The notes under the pieces were generated by a model. It was not told where the DNA came from, did no database searches, and worked only from the letters and a program-made list of their open reading frames with translations. This document shows positions 1-5,604 of a stretch of DNA of 5,604 nucleotides, piece after piece. The stretch comes from Lautropia sp. SCN 70-15. Lineage in GTDB: Bacteria > Pseudomonadota > Gammaproteobacteria > Burkholderiales > Burkholderiaceae_E. The stretch lies in assembly GCA_001724315.1 (NCBI GenBank), contig MEEC01000265.1:1-5604 (forward strand). Direction: 5' to 3'. The translations under genes were made by a program, and so were the position numbers. Position 1 is the first letter of the stretch. Every line of letters starts with the position of its first letter.

Positions 1-1
1 C

Positions 2-898
2 GCGCGCGCGGGCATCGCGGTCGAGGGTTTCGACCCGCAGCCGGCCAGCCGCGAAGCGCTTGCCGGCGAGCCCGGCCTTCGCCTGCACGCCTCGCTCGCC
101 GAGGCGGTGGCCGCGCTGCCGGCGCCGCGCACCGTGTGGCTGATGCTGCCGGCCGGCGAGGCCACCGCGTCCACGCTCGCCGCGCTGCGCGGCCTGCTGG
201 CGCCCGGCGACCTGGTCGTCGACGGCGGCAACGCGAACTACCTGGACTCGCAGCGCCGCGCGGCCGAGCTCGAGGCCGACGCCATCGGCTTCGCCGACTG
301 CGGCGTGTCGGGCGGCGTGTGGGGGCTCGCGAACGGCTACTGCCTGATGTTCGGCGCGGCCGACGCGCAGGCCGCCGCACGCGTGGCCGCCTATGCCCGG
401 GCGCTCGCGCCGGCGCCCGATCGCGGCTGGCTGCACTGCGGCCCGGTCGGCGCCGGGCACTTCGCCAAGATGATCCACAACGGCATCGAGTACGGAATGA
501 TGCAGGCGATCGCCGAAGGCTTCGCGCTGCTCGAGGGGCGCCAGGAGATGCAGCTGGATCTCGGCGCGATCGCCGAGCTGTGGCGCCACGGCAGCGTGGT
601 CCGCTCCTGGCTGCTCGACCTGACGGCCGACGCGCTGCGCGAGCCCGGCGCGATCGGCTCGGTGGCACCGCTGGTCCCGGACTCGGGCGAGGGGCGCTGG
701 ACCGTCGACGAGGCGGTGCGCCAGGGCACGCCGGCGCCGGTGATCGCCATGGCGCTGATGAGCCGTTTCGACTCGCAGGGGCGCGCCGACACCGGCAACC
801 GGCTGCTCGCGCTGATGCGCAAGGGCTTCGGCGGCCACGCGGTCACCGCCGCCTCGACGCCGGCCGCGCCGGGGGGAAAACCCGGGGCCGGATCGTGA
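2..898 (+). CDS. gnd: 6-phosphogluconate dehydrogenase, decarboxylating, short NAD-type; 5' end cut off by window
   Basis: This enzyme oxidatively decarboxylates 6-phosphogluconate to ribulose 5-phosphate in the cytosol. The reading frame is open from base 2, so 298 residues are visible. The N-terminal GxGxxG dinucleotide loop and true start lie upstream; a GTG at 107 is internal. Fragment residues 7-11 (VEGFD) place an Asp at the end of the second beta strand of the Rossmann fold, where NADP-type enzymes usually have Asn-Arg-Thr/Ser, so NAD+ preference is inferred. Family motifs follow in order: VDGGNANYLDS at 73-83, GVSGG at 101-105, and the catalytic block GAGHFAKMIHNGIEYG. In that block Lys156 and Glu163 match the catalytic Lys183 and Glu190 of the sheep enzyme, and Asn160 is also kept. 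The size fits the roughly 300-residue GntZ/YqeC class, not the roughly 470-residue class. An Ala/Pro/Gly-rich tail of about 15 residues follows the conserved end. The stop overlaps the gntK start. Confidence 0.95.
   Translation, partial: ARAGIAVEGFDPQPASREALAGEPGLRLHASLAEAVAALPAPRTVWLMLPAGEATASTLAALRGLLAPGDLVVDGGNANYLDSQRRAAELEADAIGFADCGVSGGVWGLANGYCLMFGAADAQAAARVAAYARALAPAPDRGWLHCGPVGAGHFAKMIHNGIEYGMMQAIAEGFALLEGRQEMQLDLGAIAELWRHGSVVRSWLLDLTADALREPGAIGSVAPLVPDSGEGRWTVDEAVRQGTPAPVIAMALMSRFDSQGRADTGNRLLALMRKGFGGHAVTAASTPAAPGGKPGAGS
860..891 (+). other. GC-rich hairpin just upstream of the gntK start codon
   Basis: Bases 860-865 (CCGGCC) pair with 886-891 (GGCCGG), and 869-873 (CCGGG) pair with 881-885 (CCCGG). 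This gives 11 G-C pairs interrupted by a 3-nt bulge (866-868) around the 7-nt loop GGGAAAA. The right arm ends 3 nt before the GTG at 895. It lies inside the last codons of gnd and has no T-run after it, so it is not a typical intrinsic terminator. A role in translational coupling of gntK is inference only; in DNA this GC-rich such stems also arise by chance. Confidence 0.4.
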
Positions 899-1449
899 AC
901 GCGCCGGTCCGCGGCAACGCGCGCGCGGGCGGCGCGGTGCACGCCATCGTGGTGATGGGCGTCTCGGGCTGCGGCAAGTCCACGGTGGGCAGCGCGCTCG
1001 CGGATCGCCTGGGCTGGCGCTTCGCCGACGGCGACGACTTCCATCCGCCGGCCAACGTCGAGAAGATGCGCGCGGGCGTTCCGCTCGACGACACCGACCG
1101 CGCGCCCTGGCTGGCCCGGCTCAACGCGATGCTGCGCGAATCGGCGGCCGCGGGCCGTCCGGTGGTGCTCGCCTGCTCGGCCCTCAGGCAGCGCTATCGC
1201 GACGCGCTGGCCGAGGGCTTGCCGGGCCTGCGCTTCGTGCACCTGGCCGGCAGCGCGGCGCTGATCGGCGACCGGCTCGCCGCGCGCCGGCACCGCTACA
1301 TGCCGGCCGCGCTGCTGGCCAGCCAGTTCGCCACGCTCGAGCCGCCGGCCGACGCGCTGACGCTCGACGTGGCCGAGCCGGTCGACGCGCTGGTCGAGGC
1401 CGTCGTGGCCAGGCTGCTCACGACTGACGAAGAACCAGGAGAACCCTGA
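895..1449 (+). CDS. gntK: gluconokinase (GntK/thermoresistant type)
   Basis: This kinase phosphorylates D-gluconate with ATP to 6-phosphogluconate, the substrate of the dehydrogenase encoded just upstream. From GTG at 895 it is 184 residues; E. coli GntK is about 175. The Walker A loop is GVSGCGKS at residues 22-29. The family block DGDDFH at 45-50 continues into the conserved PPANVEKM stretch and PLDDTDRAPWL at 63-73. CSALRQRYRD at 94-103 and the RHRYMP...LLASQFATLE region at 131-149 are also typical of gluconokinase and separate it from shikimate and adenylate kinases. The GTG shares bases with the gnd stop (GTGA), suggesting coupled translation, but no good Shine-Dalgarno is visible. An in-frame GTG at 937 (170 residues) is the alternative start and would remove a poorly conserved 14-residue leader. 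The ATG at 955 is too close to the P-loop to be likely. Confidence 0.95.
   Translation: MNAPVRGNARAGGAVHAIVVMGVSGCGKSTVGSALADRLGWRFADGDDFHPPANVEKMRAGVPLDDTDRAPWLARLNAMLRESAAAGRPVVLACSALRQRYRDALAEGLPGLRFVHLAGSAALIGDRLAARRHRYMPAALLASQFATLEPPADALTLDVAEPVDALVEAVVARLLTTDEEPGEP
1437..1441 (+). promoter_or_regulatory. Shine-Dalgarno sequence for the BCCT transporter gene
   Basis: AGGAG lies 8 nt before the ATG at 1450, inside the last codons of gntK. It is the clearest ribosome binding site in the window. It fixes the transporter start and suggests the transporter can be translated independently of gntK, whose own start lacks such a site. Confidence 0.8.
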
Positions 1450-2979
1450 ATGCTCAGAACCATCGCCTACCTGCTGATCGCCGCCTTCGTGGGCTGGGCG
1501 CTGGCCGCGCCCTCGCACTTCGGCGCCGCGGCCAATGCCGCCCTCGCCTTCAGCACCCAGAAGTTCAGCTGGTTCTACCTGTGGGCGGTCTTCGCGATGG
1601 TCGTCGCCAGCCTGGTGCTCGCTTTCGGCCGCTACGGCAGCATCCGGCTGGGCGACGACGACGAAGAGCCGGCCTTCTCCCGCATGTCCTGGTTCTCGAT
1701 GCTGTTCGCAGCCGGCATGGGCATCGGCCTGGTGTTCTGGGGCGTCGCCGAACCGCTCTCGCATTACGTGACCCCGCCGCCGGGCATCGCGCCGAAGACG
1801 CCGGAGGCGGCGAACGCCGCGATGCGCTACGCCTTCTTCCACTGGGGCATCCACCCGTGGGCCGTCTACAGCGTGGTGGCGCTCGCGATCGCCTTCTTCC
1901 AGTTCAGGCGCAAGCTGCCGATCACGATCGGCGCCACGATGTCCGGGCTGCCCGCGCGGATGCAGGGCCGCTGGGTGCACGCGGTCGACCTGCTGGCGGT
2001 GCTGGCGACCGCCTTCGGCGTGGCGACCTCGCTGGGGCTCGGCGCGCTGCAGATCAACAGCGGCCTGGCCAGGGTCTTCGGCCTGCCGGTCGGGGTCGCC
2101 TCGCAGGTCGGCATCATCGTGGTCACCACCGCGATCTTCCTCGCGTCGTCGGCGTCGGGCCTGGACCGCGGCATCAAGTGGCTGTCGAACACCAACCTGG
2201 TCCTGGCCGGAATGCTGGCGCTGTTCGTGCTGCTGATCGGCCCGACGTCGGCGATCCTGGAGACCTTCACCACCACGCTCGGTCGCTACCTGTCGGAGTT
2301 CGTCCAGATGAGCCTGCGGCTCACGCCCTTCCGGGCGGAGTCGACCTGGGTGGGCGGCTGGACGGTCTTCTACTGGGCCTGGTGGATCTCGTGGTCGCCC
2401 TTCGTGGGGCTGTTCATCGCCCGGGTGTCACGCGGCCGGACGATCCGCGAGTTCGTGATCGGCACGATGCTGGTGCCCAGCCTGGCCGGCTTCGCCTGGT
2501 TCTCGGTGTTCGGCGGCACCGCGCTGCACATGGAGATCTTCGAGGGCGTGCCGCTGTCGGAGGCCGCCGCGCGCGACGCCGCGATCGCGCTCTTCGCGCT
2601 GTTCGACACGCTGCCCGCCTCGCTGCTGCTGTCCGTCGTCGCGACGGTGCTGGTGCTGGTGTTCTTCGTCACGTCGGGCGACTCGGCGACCTTCGTGCTG
2701 GGCATGCTCAGCGACCGCGGCAATCCCGACCCCTCGCTTCGCAACAAGCTCTCCTGGGGCGTCCTGGTGGCGCTGATCGCGATCGCGCTGCTGGTCGGCG
2801 GCGGGCTGAAGGCGCTGCAGACGGCGGCGATCGTGATGGCCCTGCCCTTCGCGGTGGTGATCCTGCTGATGCTGGCCTCTCTGTTGCGGGCGCTGCGCGA
2901 CGAGGCCGACCGGATCGAGCGCGAGGAAAGGGCGATGCGCCGGCGCATGCGCGAGCAGGCCCGTTCGAACGCGCAGTAG
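1450..2979 (+). CDS. BCCT-family (betaine/carnitine/choline) transporter, probably Na+-coupled
   Basis: This inner-membrane secondary carrier has 509 residues and, by family, 12 membrane helices. The first helices start near residues 4 and 40. GMGIG at 89-93, followed by the AEPLSHY block, matches the glycine-rich stretch of Na+-coupled BetP-like carriers; proton-coupled BetT has an Asp in this motif. Trp132, Trp137 and Tyr140 keep the spacing of BetP Trp189, Trp194 and Tyr197, the aromatic box that binds the trimethylammonium group. The family signature GWTVFYWAWW is at 303-312, continuing into SWSPFVGLF. TSGDSATF at 408-415 is the conserved TM10 segment. These features favour a betaine-like zwitterion, but the exact substrate cannot be read from sequence. 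There is no long N-terminal extension, and the cytoplasmic tail (about 482-509) is a short helix rich in Glu and Arg, shorter than the BetP osmosensor tail. The gene abuts the gntK stop with no gap, so cotranscription with gnd-gntK is likely. Confidence 0.95.
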   Translation: MLRTIAYLLIAAFVGWALAAPSHFGAAANAALAFSTQKFSWFYLWAVFAMVVASLVLAFGRYGSIRLGDDDEEPAFSRMSWFSMLFAAGMGIGLVFWGVAEPLSHYVTPPPGIAPKTPEAANAAMRYAFFHWGIHPWAVYSVVALAIAFFQFRRKLPITIGATMSGLPARMQGRWVHAVDLLAVLATAFGVATSLGLGALQINSGLARVFGLPVGVASQVGIIVVTTAIFLASSASGLDRGIKWLSNTNLVLAGMLALFVLLIGPTSAILETFTTTLGRYLSEFVQMSLRLTPFRAESTWVGGWTVFYWAWWISWSPFVGLFIARVSRGRTIREFVIGTMLVPSLAGFAWFSVFGGTALHMEIFEGVPLSEAAARDAAIALFALFDTLPASLLLSVVATVLVLVFFVTSGDSATFVLGMLSDRGNPDPSLRNKLSWGVLVALIAIALLVGGGLKALQTAAIVMALPFAVVILLMLASLLRALRDEADRIEREERAMRRRMREQARSNAQ

Positions 2980-2996
2980 ATTCATTCACACGTTCT
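2980..2996. other. 17-bp gap between convergent stop codons
   Basis: The transporter (TAG at 2977-2979) and tamB (TGA on the minus strand, 2997-2999) converge here. The gap is AT-richer than its surroundings. A 7-bp inverted repeat (CGTTCGA 2962-2968, TCGAACG 3001-3007) spans it, reaching into both genes, but encloses a 32-nt loop. No compact hairpin with a T-run is present on either strand, so no intrinsic terminator is called. Confidence 0.6.
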
Positions 2997-5604
2997 TCAG
3001 TCGAACGAATAGAAGTACAGCAGGTCCACCGCCGTGTCGGTCCCGGTCTGCGCCCGCACCGACAGCCGGCGGGTGATGTCGTACTGGAAGCGCAGCAGGC
3101 TCCAGATCCCGCGCAGGCCCTGCTCGTAGGTGACCAGCATCCGGGAGCCGAGCCGCTTGCCGATCGCGACCACGTCCTGGGTGGCGCCGGTGGCGGGGGT
3201 GCTGCCGGTGCCCGCCTGGCCGGGGAAGCTCGCGCCGAAGTTCGCGTCGAAGCCGCTGGCCGCGGCGTTGCGGATCGTGAGCACGTCCAGGCCCAGCGAC
3301 TCCTGGATGCCGGACACCAGGCCGCCGCCTTCGCCGCCGAACAGGGTGGCCGCCGCGGCCTGCAGCGCCGCGACCTGTCCGCCGGTGCGCGCGTCCTCGG
3401 GCCCCACGCCCAGCACCAGCCAGGAGAGCTTCTGCGAGTCGGGCACCTCGGGCTCGGAGACCAGCTTCACCCGCGGCGACAGCACGGTGCCGGTGACCGC
3501 CACGCCGGCCTCGACCGCGGGGCCACGCCGCATCGCGGTGATGTCAAGCACCGGATTGTCGAGCGGGCCGTTGAAGATCACGCGGCCGCGCGAGATCTCC
3601 AGCTTCTGGCCGTAGGCGGTGTAGGTGCCGTCGCGGATGCGCACCGTGCCGGTCGCGCGCGGCGCGTCGGGCAGCGTGCCGCGCAGCCGCAGCGTGCCGG
3701 CCAGCCGCGCGTCCACGCCGCTGCCGCGCACGCGGATGCGCTCGCCGAGGTCCACCTCGAGGTCGGCGCCCAGCCTCAGCGCGGACCCGGACTGCGCGGC
3801 CGCACCTTCGGCGGCCTCGGGGGCCCCGGTGGCCCCGGTGGCCTCGGCGCCCTTGGGCGCCGCCGGCGCCGACGCGTCGACGATCACCACGTCGCCCGGC
3901 AGCGACGGCGCCTCGCCGCCGCGCAACTCGATCAGGCCCTCGTCGGCGCGGATCTTGCCGGTCCACTGCAATTCCGCCGCCCGGCTCGCGATCCGGGTGT
4001 CGCCCGAGACCACGATGCGCTGGCCTGGTCCGATCGGCACCGGCAGGCGATCGGCGAGCAGCCGGAAGTCGCCGCGCGCGCCTTCGAGCAGCAGCGTGCC
4101 GCTCAGCGTGACCGAGCCCTCGCCGGAGGCGAGCCGCAGCGTCTGCACCTCGAGCCGGTCGCCGTCGAAGCGGGCGTCCAGCACGCCGTCGCCCAGGCGC
4201 CAGCCGAGCCGGCGCTGGACCATCGCCAGCTCGCGGCCTTCGAGCGTGCCGGCGAAGCCGGGCTCGCGCAGCGTGCCCGACAGGTCGGCCGCCACGCGCA
4301 GACGCCCGGCCACCGCCCACTCGGGGCCGATCATCCGGTTGGCCACCGCCAGCGAGGGCAGCACCAGGTCGACGCGGCCCGACAGCGCGCCGCGCTGCAG
4401 GCGCAGGTCGGCCTGGCCGTCGGCGTCGAGCCGCTCGGTCGTCGAGACGCGCAGCTGCAGCTCGCCGTCGAGGTCGTCGACCGAGGTGCCGGCAAGCGTC
4501 CAGCGGCCGCCCAGCCTCACCTCGTCGATGGTCGCGGCGTCCCGGGGGATCAGCCCGAAGCGTTCGGCCCAGCGCGATACCGGCAGCGCCTGGGCCTCGC
4601 CGGCAAGCGCGACGCGCCCCTCGCGCAGTCCGAAGTCGGCGATGTCGAGCCGCCCGCCGTCGGCGCGCAGCGAGCCGGGCCCGGCCCGCACGCTGCCGGG
4701 CTCGAGCACGAGCGGCATCGGCGCCGCGAGCGCGACGGCCAGCGGTGACACGGTGGCCAGTCGCTCGACGCGGCCTTCCCAGCGCCAGGCCGGCGCGTCG
4801 CCCGTGGCGCGGACATCGCCGCCGGCCCGGCCGGCCGCACGGCCGGGCTGGCCGCCGGCGAGCCCGGACAGGACCAGGCCGCCGCTCGCGGCGAGCGAGC
4901 CCTCGACGCGAGTCTCGCCGACCTGCGCCCGTCCGAGCTCGAACGCCGCGCGATGCGCGCCCAGCGTTCCCTCGATCGTGACCCGCGCGCGTTCGACGGT
5001 GGCCGCCTGGTGGCGCAGCCCGCGCGCGTCGATGCGCAGCGCCACCCGCGATCGCTCCAGTGCGGCCGCGCCGAAGCCCGGCACCGACAGCTCGCCCTCG
5101 GCGTTCAGCGCGCCTTCCAGGCCCAGCGCCTCGGGCAGCGCCGGGTCGACAGCGGCCAAGGACGGCAATCGCAGGCTCAGGCTCAATCGGTCGCCGTCGC
5201 GGCCGGCGTCGCCGGCCAGCCGCGCGCTCAGCTCGCCCAGCGACGCGACCAGGGCGGCGCCGGTCACGCGATCGGGCGACACCCTTCCCTGCCAGTCGAC
5301 GCGAAGCGGCCGGCCGTCGAACCGGCCCTCGGCGATCCTCAGGCGCGAATCCAGGGCCAGCGCGGGCGCCACCTCACCCTTGGCCGCCCAGTCGCCGGCC
5401 AGCCCGCTCAGCGCGGCCGCCTGCTCCGGCAGCTCGACGCCGGCGATCGCCGCGAGGCGCGCCGGGTCCAGCCCGGCAAAGCGGCCTTCGAGGTCGACCT
5501 GCCAGGGCGCCTGCCACCGGGCGCTGCCGGCCGCGTCGACCGAGCCCGAAGGCGTGCGCAGCTTCAAGGCCGCGATCCGCAGGCGCTCGCCCTGCAGGCT
5601 CGCC
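2997..5604 (-). CDS. tamB: TamB (DUF490 translocation and assembly module protein), C-terminal part; 5' end cut off by window
   Basis: TamB is a large, inner-membrane-anchored protein that spans the periplasm as a lipid-binding beta-rich groove. It works with the outer-membrane Omp85 protein TamA in envelope assembly and anterograde phospholipid transport. The frame is open to the window edge, leaving 868 residues; a TTG at 5567 is internal. Most of the fragment is repeated short amphipathic strands of the kind LRxxGxLxxxDGxLxI, as expected for the beta-taco fold. The last 350 or so residues are the TamB/DUF490 C-terminal domain. They include VSEPEVPDSQKLSWLVLG, the YEQGL segment (3114-3128), and an end in SVRAQTGTDTAVDLLYFYSFD-like sequence with the aromatic terminal strand typical of the family. 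The N-terminal anchor is outside the window, and tamA is expected beyond the right edge. Two Ala/Gly/Thr/Pro-rich insertions are present, near residues 565-590 and 770-790 counted from the TTG at 5567. Confidence 0.94.
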   Translation of the reverse strand, partial: ASLQGERLRIAALKLRTPSGSVDAAGSARWQAPWQVDLEGRFAGLDPARLAAIAGVELPEQAAALSGLAGDWAAKGEVAPALALDSRLRIAEGRFDGRPLRVDWQGRVSPDRVTGAALVASLGELSARLAGDAGRDGDRLSLSLRLPSLAAVDPALPEALGLEGALNAEGELSVPGFGAAALERSRVALRIDARGLRHQAATVERARVTIEGTLGAHRAAFELGRAQVGETRVEGSLAASGGLVLSGLAGGQPGRAAGRAGGDVRATGDAPAWRWEGRVERLATVSPLAVALAAPMPLVLEPGSVRAGPGSLRADGGRLDIADFGLREGRVALAGEAQALPVSRWAERFGLIPRDAATIDEVRLGGRWTLAGTSVDDLDGELQLRVSTTERLDADGQADLRLQRGALSGRVDLVLPSLAVANRMIGPEWAVAGRLRVAADLSGTLREPGFAGTLEGRELAMVQRRLGWRLGDGVLDARFDGDRLEVQTLRLASGEGSVTLSGTLLLEGARGDFRLLADRLPVPIGPGQRIVVSGDTRIASRAAELQWTGKIRADEGLIELRGGEAPSLPGDVVIVDASAPAAPKGAEATGATGAPEAAEGAAAQSGSALRLGADLEVDLGERIRVRGSGVDARLAGTLRLRGTLPDAPRATGTVRIRDGTYTAYGQKLEISRGRVIFNGPLDNPVLDITAMRRGPAVEAGVAVTGTVLSPRVKLVSEPEVPDSQKLSWLVLGVGPEDARTGGQVAALQAAAATLFGGEGGGLVSGIQESLGLDVLTIRNAAASGFDANFGASFPGQAGTGSTPATGATQDVVAIGKRLGSRMLVTYEQGLRGIWSLLRFQYDITRRLSVRAQTGTDTAVDLLYFYSFD
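3822..3848. repeat. short in-frame 9-bp tandem repeat within tamB
   Basis: GGCCCCGGT occurs twice in tandem (3822-3830 and 3831-3839), followed by a degenerate third copy, GGCCTCGGC (3840-3848). It is in register with the tamB frame, each perfect copy coding for Thr-Gly-Ala on the minus strand and the degenerate copy for Ala-Glu-Ala. It forms the core of an Ala/Gly/Glu/Pro-rich linker. Copy-number change would add or remove three residues without a frameshift. Confidence 0.6.

Noticed and set aside
1..10. Alternating CG run at the window start as a possible Z-DNA element
   Set aside because: It is only 10 bases long, lies inside the gnd coding frame, and is unremarkable in DNA of this composition.
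107..109. GTG at 107 as the start of the dehydrogenase
   Set aside because: The frame continues upstream to base 2 with sequence fitting the second Rossmann strand, so the gene begins before the window.
860..891. Hairpin as a rho-independent terminator after gnd
   Set aside because: No T-run follows, and gntK begins 3 nt later in what looks like a coupled arrangement.
136..894. The 5' extension of the gluconokinase frame back to 136
   Set aside because: The extension lies entirely over gnd, is Arg/Gly-rich and lacks homology-like motifs. Gluconokinase homology begins just before the P-loop, so the GTG at 895 is the sensible start.
391..1980. A 529-codon open frame on the minus strand opposite gnd, gntK and the start of the transporter
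   Set aside because: It shows the same Arg/Ala/His/Gly-rich shadow composition and is antisense to three genes with clear family motifs.
1581..4748. A 1055-codon open frame on the plus strand running through the transporter and antisense to tamB
   Set aside because: Its product is dominated by Arg, Gly, Ala, His and Asp with no recognisable domain, and it overlaps two well-supported genes in other frames. High GC removes stop codons from shadow frames.

Overview
The window holds four protein genes in very GC-rich DNA (roughly 70% or more by eye), coding almost end to end. The GC content, the strong G/C third-position bias, a complete-type TamB and a gluconate-catabolism pair suggest a Proteobacterium, most likely a high-GC member of the Betaproteobacteria (Burkholderiales-like). 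That placement is inferred from composition and protein flavour; no RNA gene or other taxonomic marker is present.

The left half (1-2979, plus strand) is a compact run of three genes. The 3' part of a short, NAD-type 6-phosphogluconate dehydrogenase (gnd) overlaps a thermoresistant-type gluconokinase (gntK) by 4 bp (GTGA). gntK is followed with no gap by a full-length BCCT-family transporter, which has a clear Shine-Dalgarno sequence inside the end of gntK. The first two enzymes together turn gluconate into ribulose 5-phosphate: gluconokinase makes 6-phosphogluconate, and Gnd oxidatively decarboxylates it. The transporter sits where a gluconate permease would often be found, but its substrate-site residues look like those of Na+-coupled betaine carriers. 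Whether it serves the same pathway is open.

The right half (2997-5604, minus strand) is the C-terminal 868 residues of TamB, the large periplasm-spanning partner of the outer-membrane protein TamA. Its N-terminus, and by expectation tamA, lie beyond the right edge. It converges on the transporter gene, with only 17 bp between the two stop codons.

I found no RNA gene, mobile element, CRISPR array, origin or recognisable promoter. This is ordinary chromosomal core or near-core sequence. I do not see a new biological system in it. The points most worth a second look are the BCCT carrier in a gluconate gene cluster, a GC-rich hairpin just before the gntK start, and low-complexity insertions in TamB.
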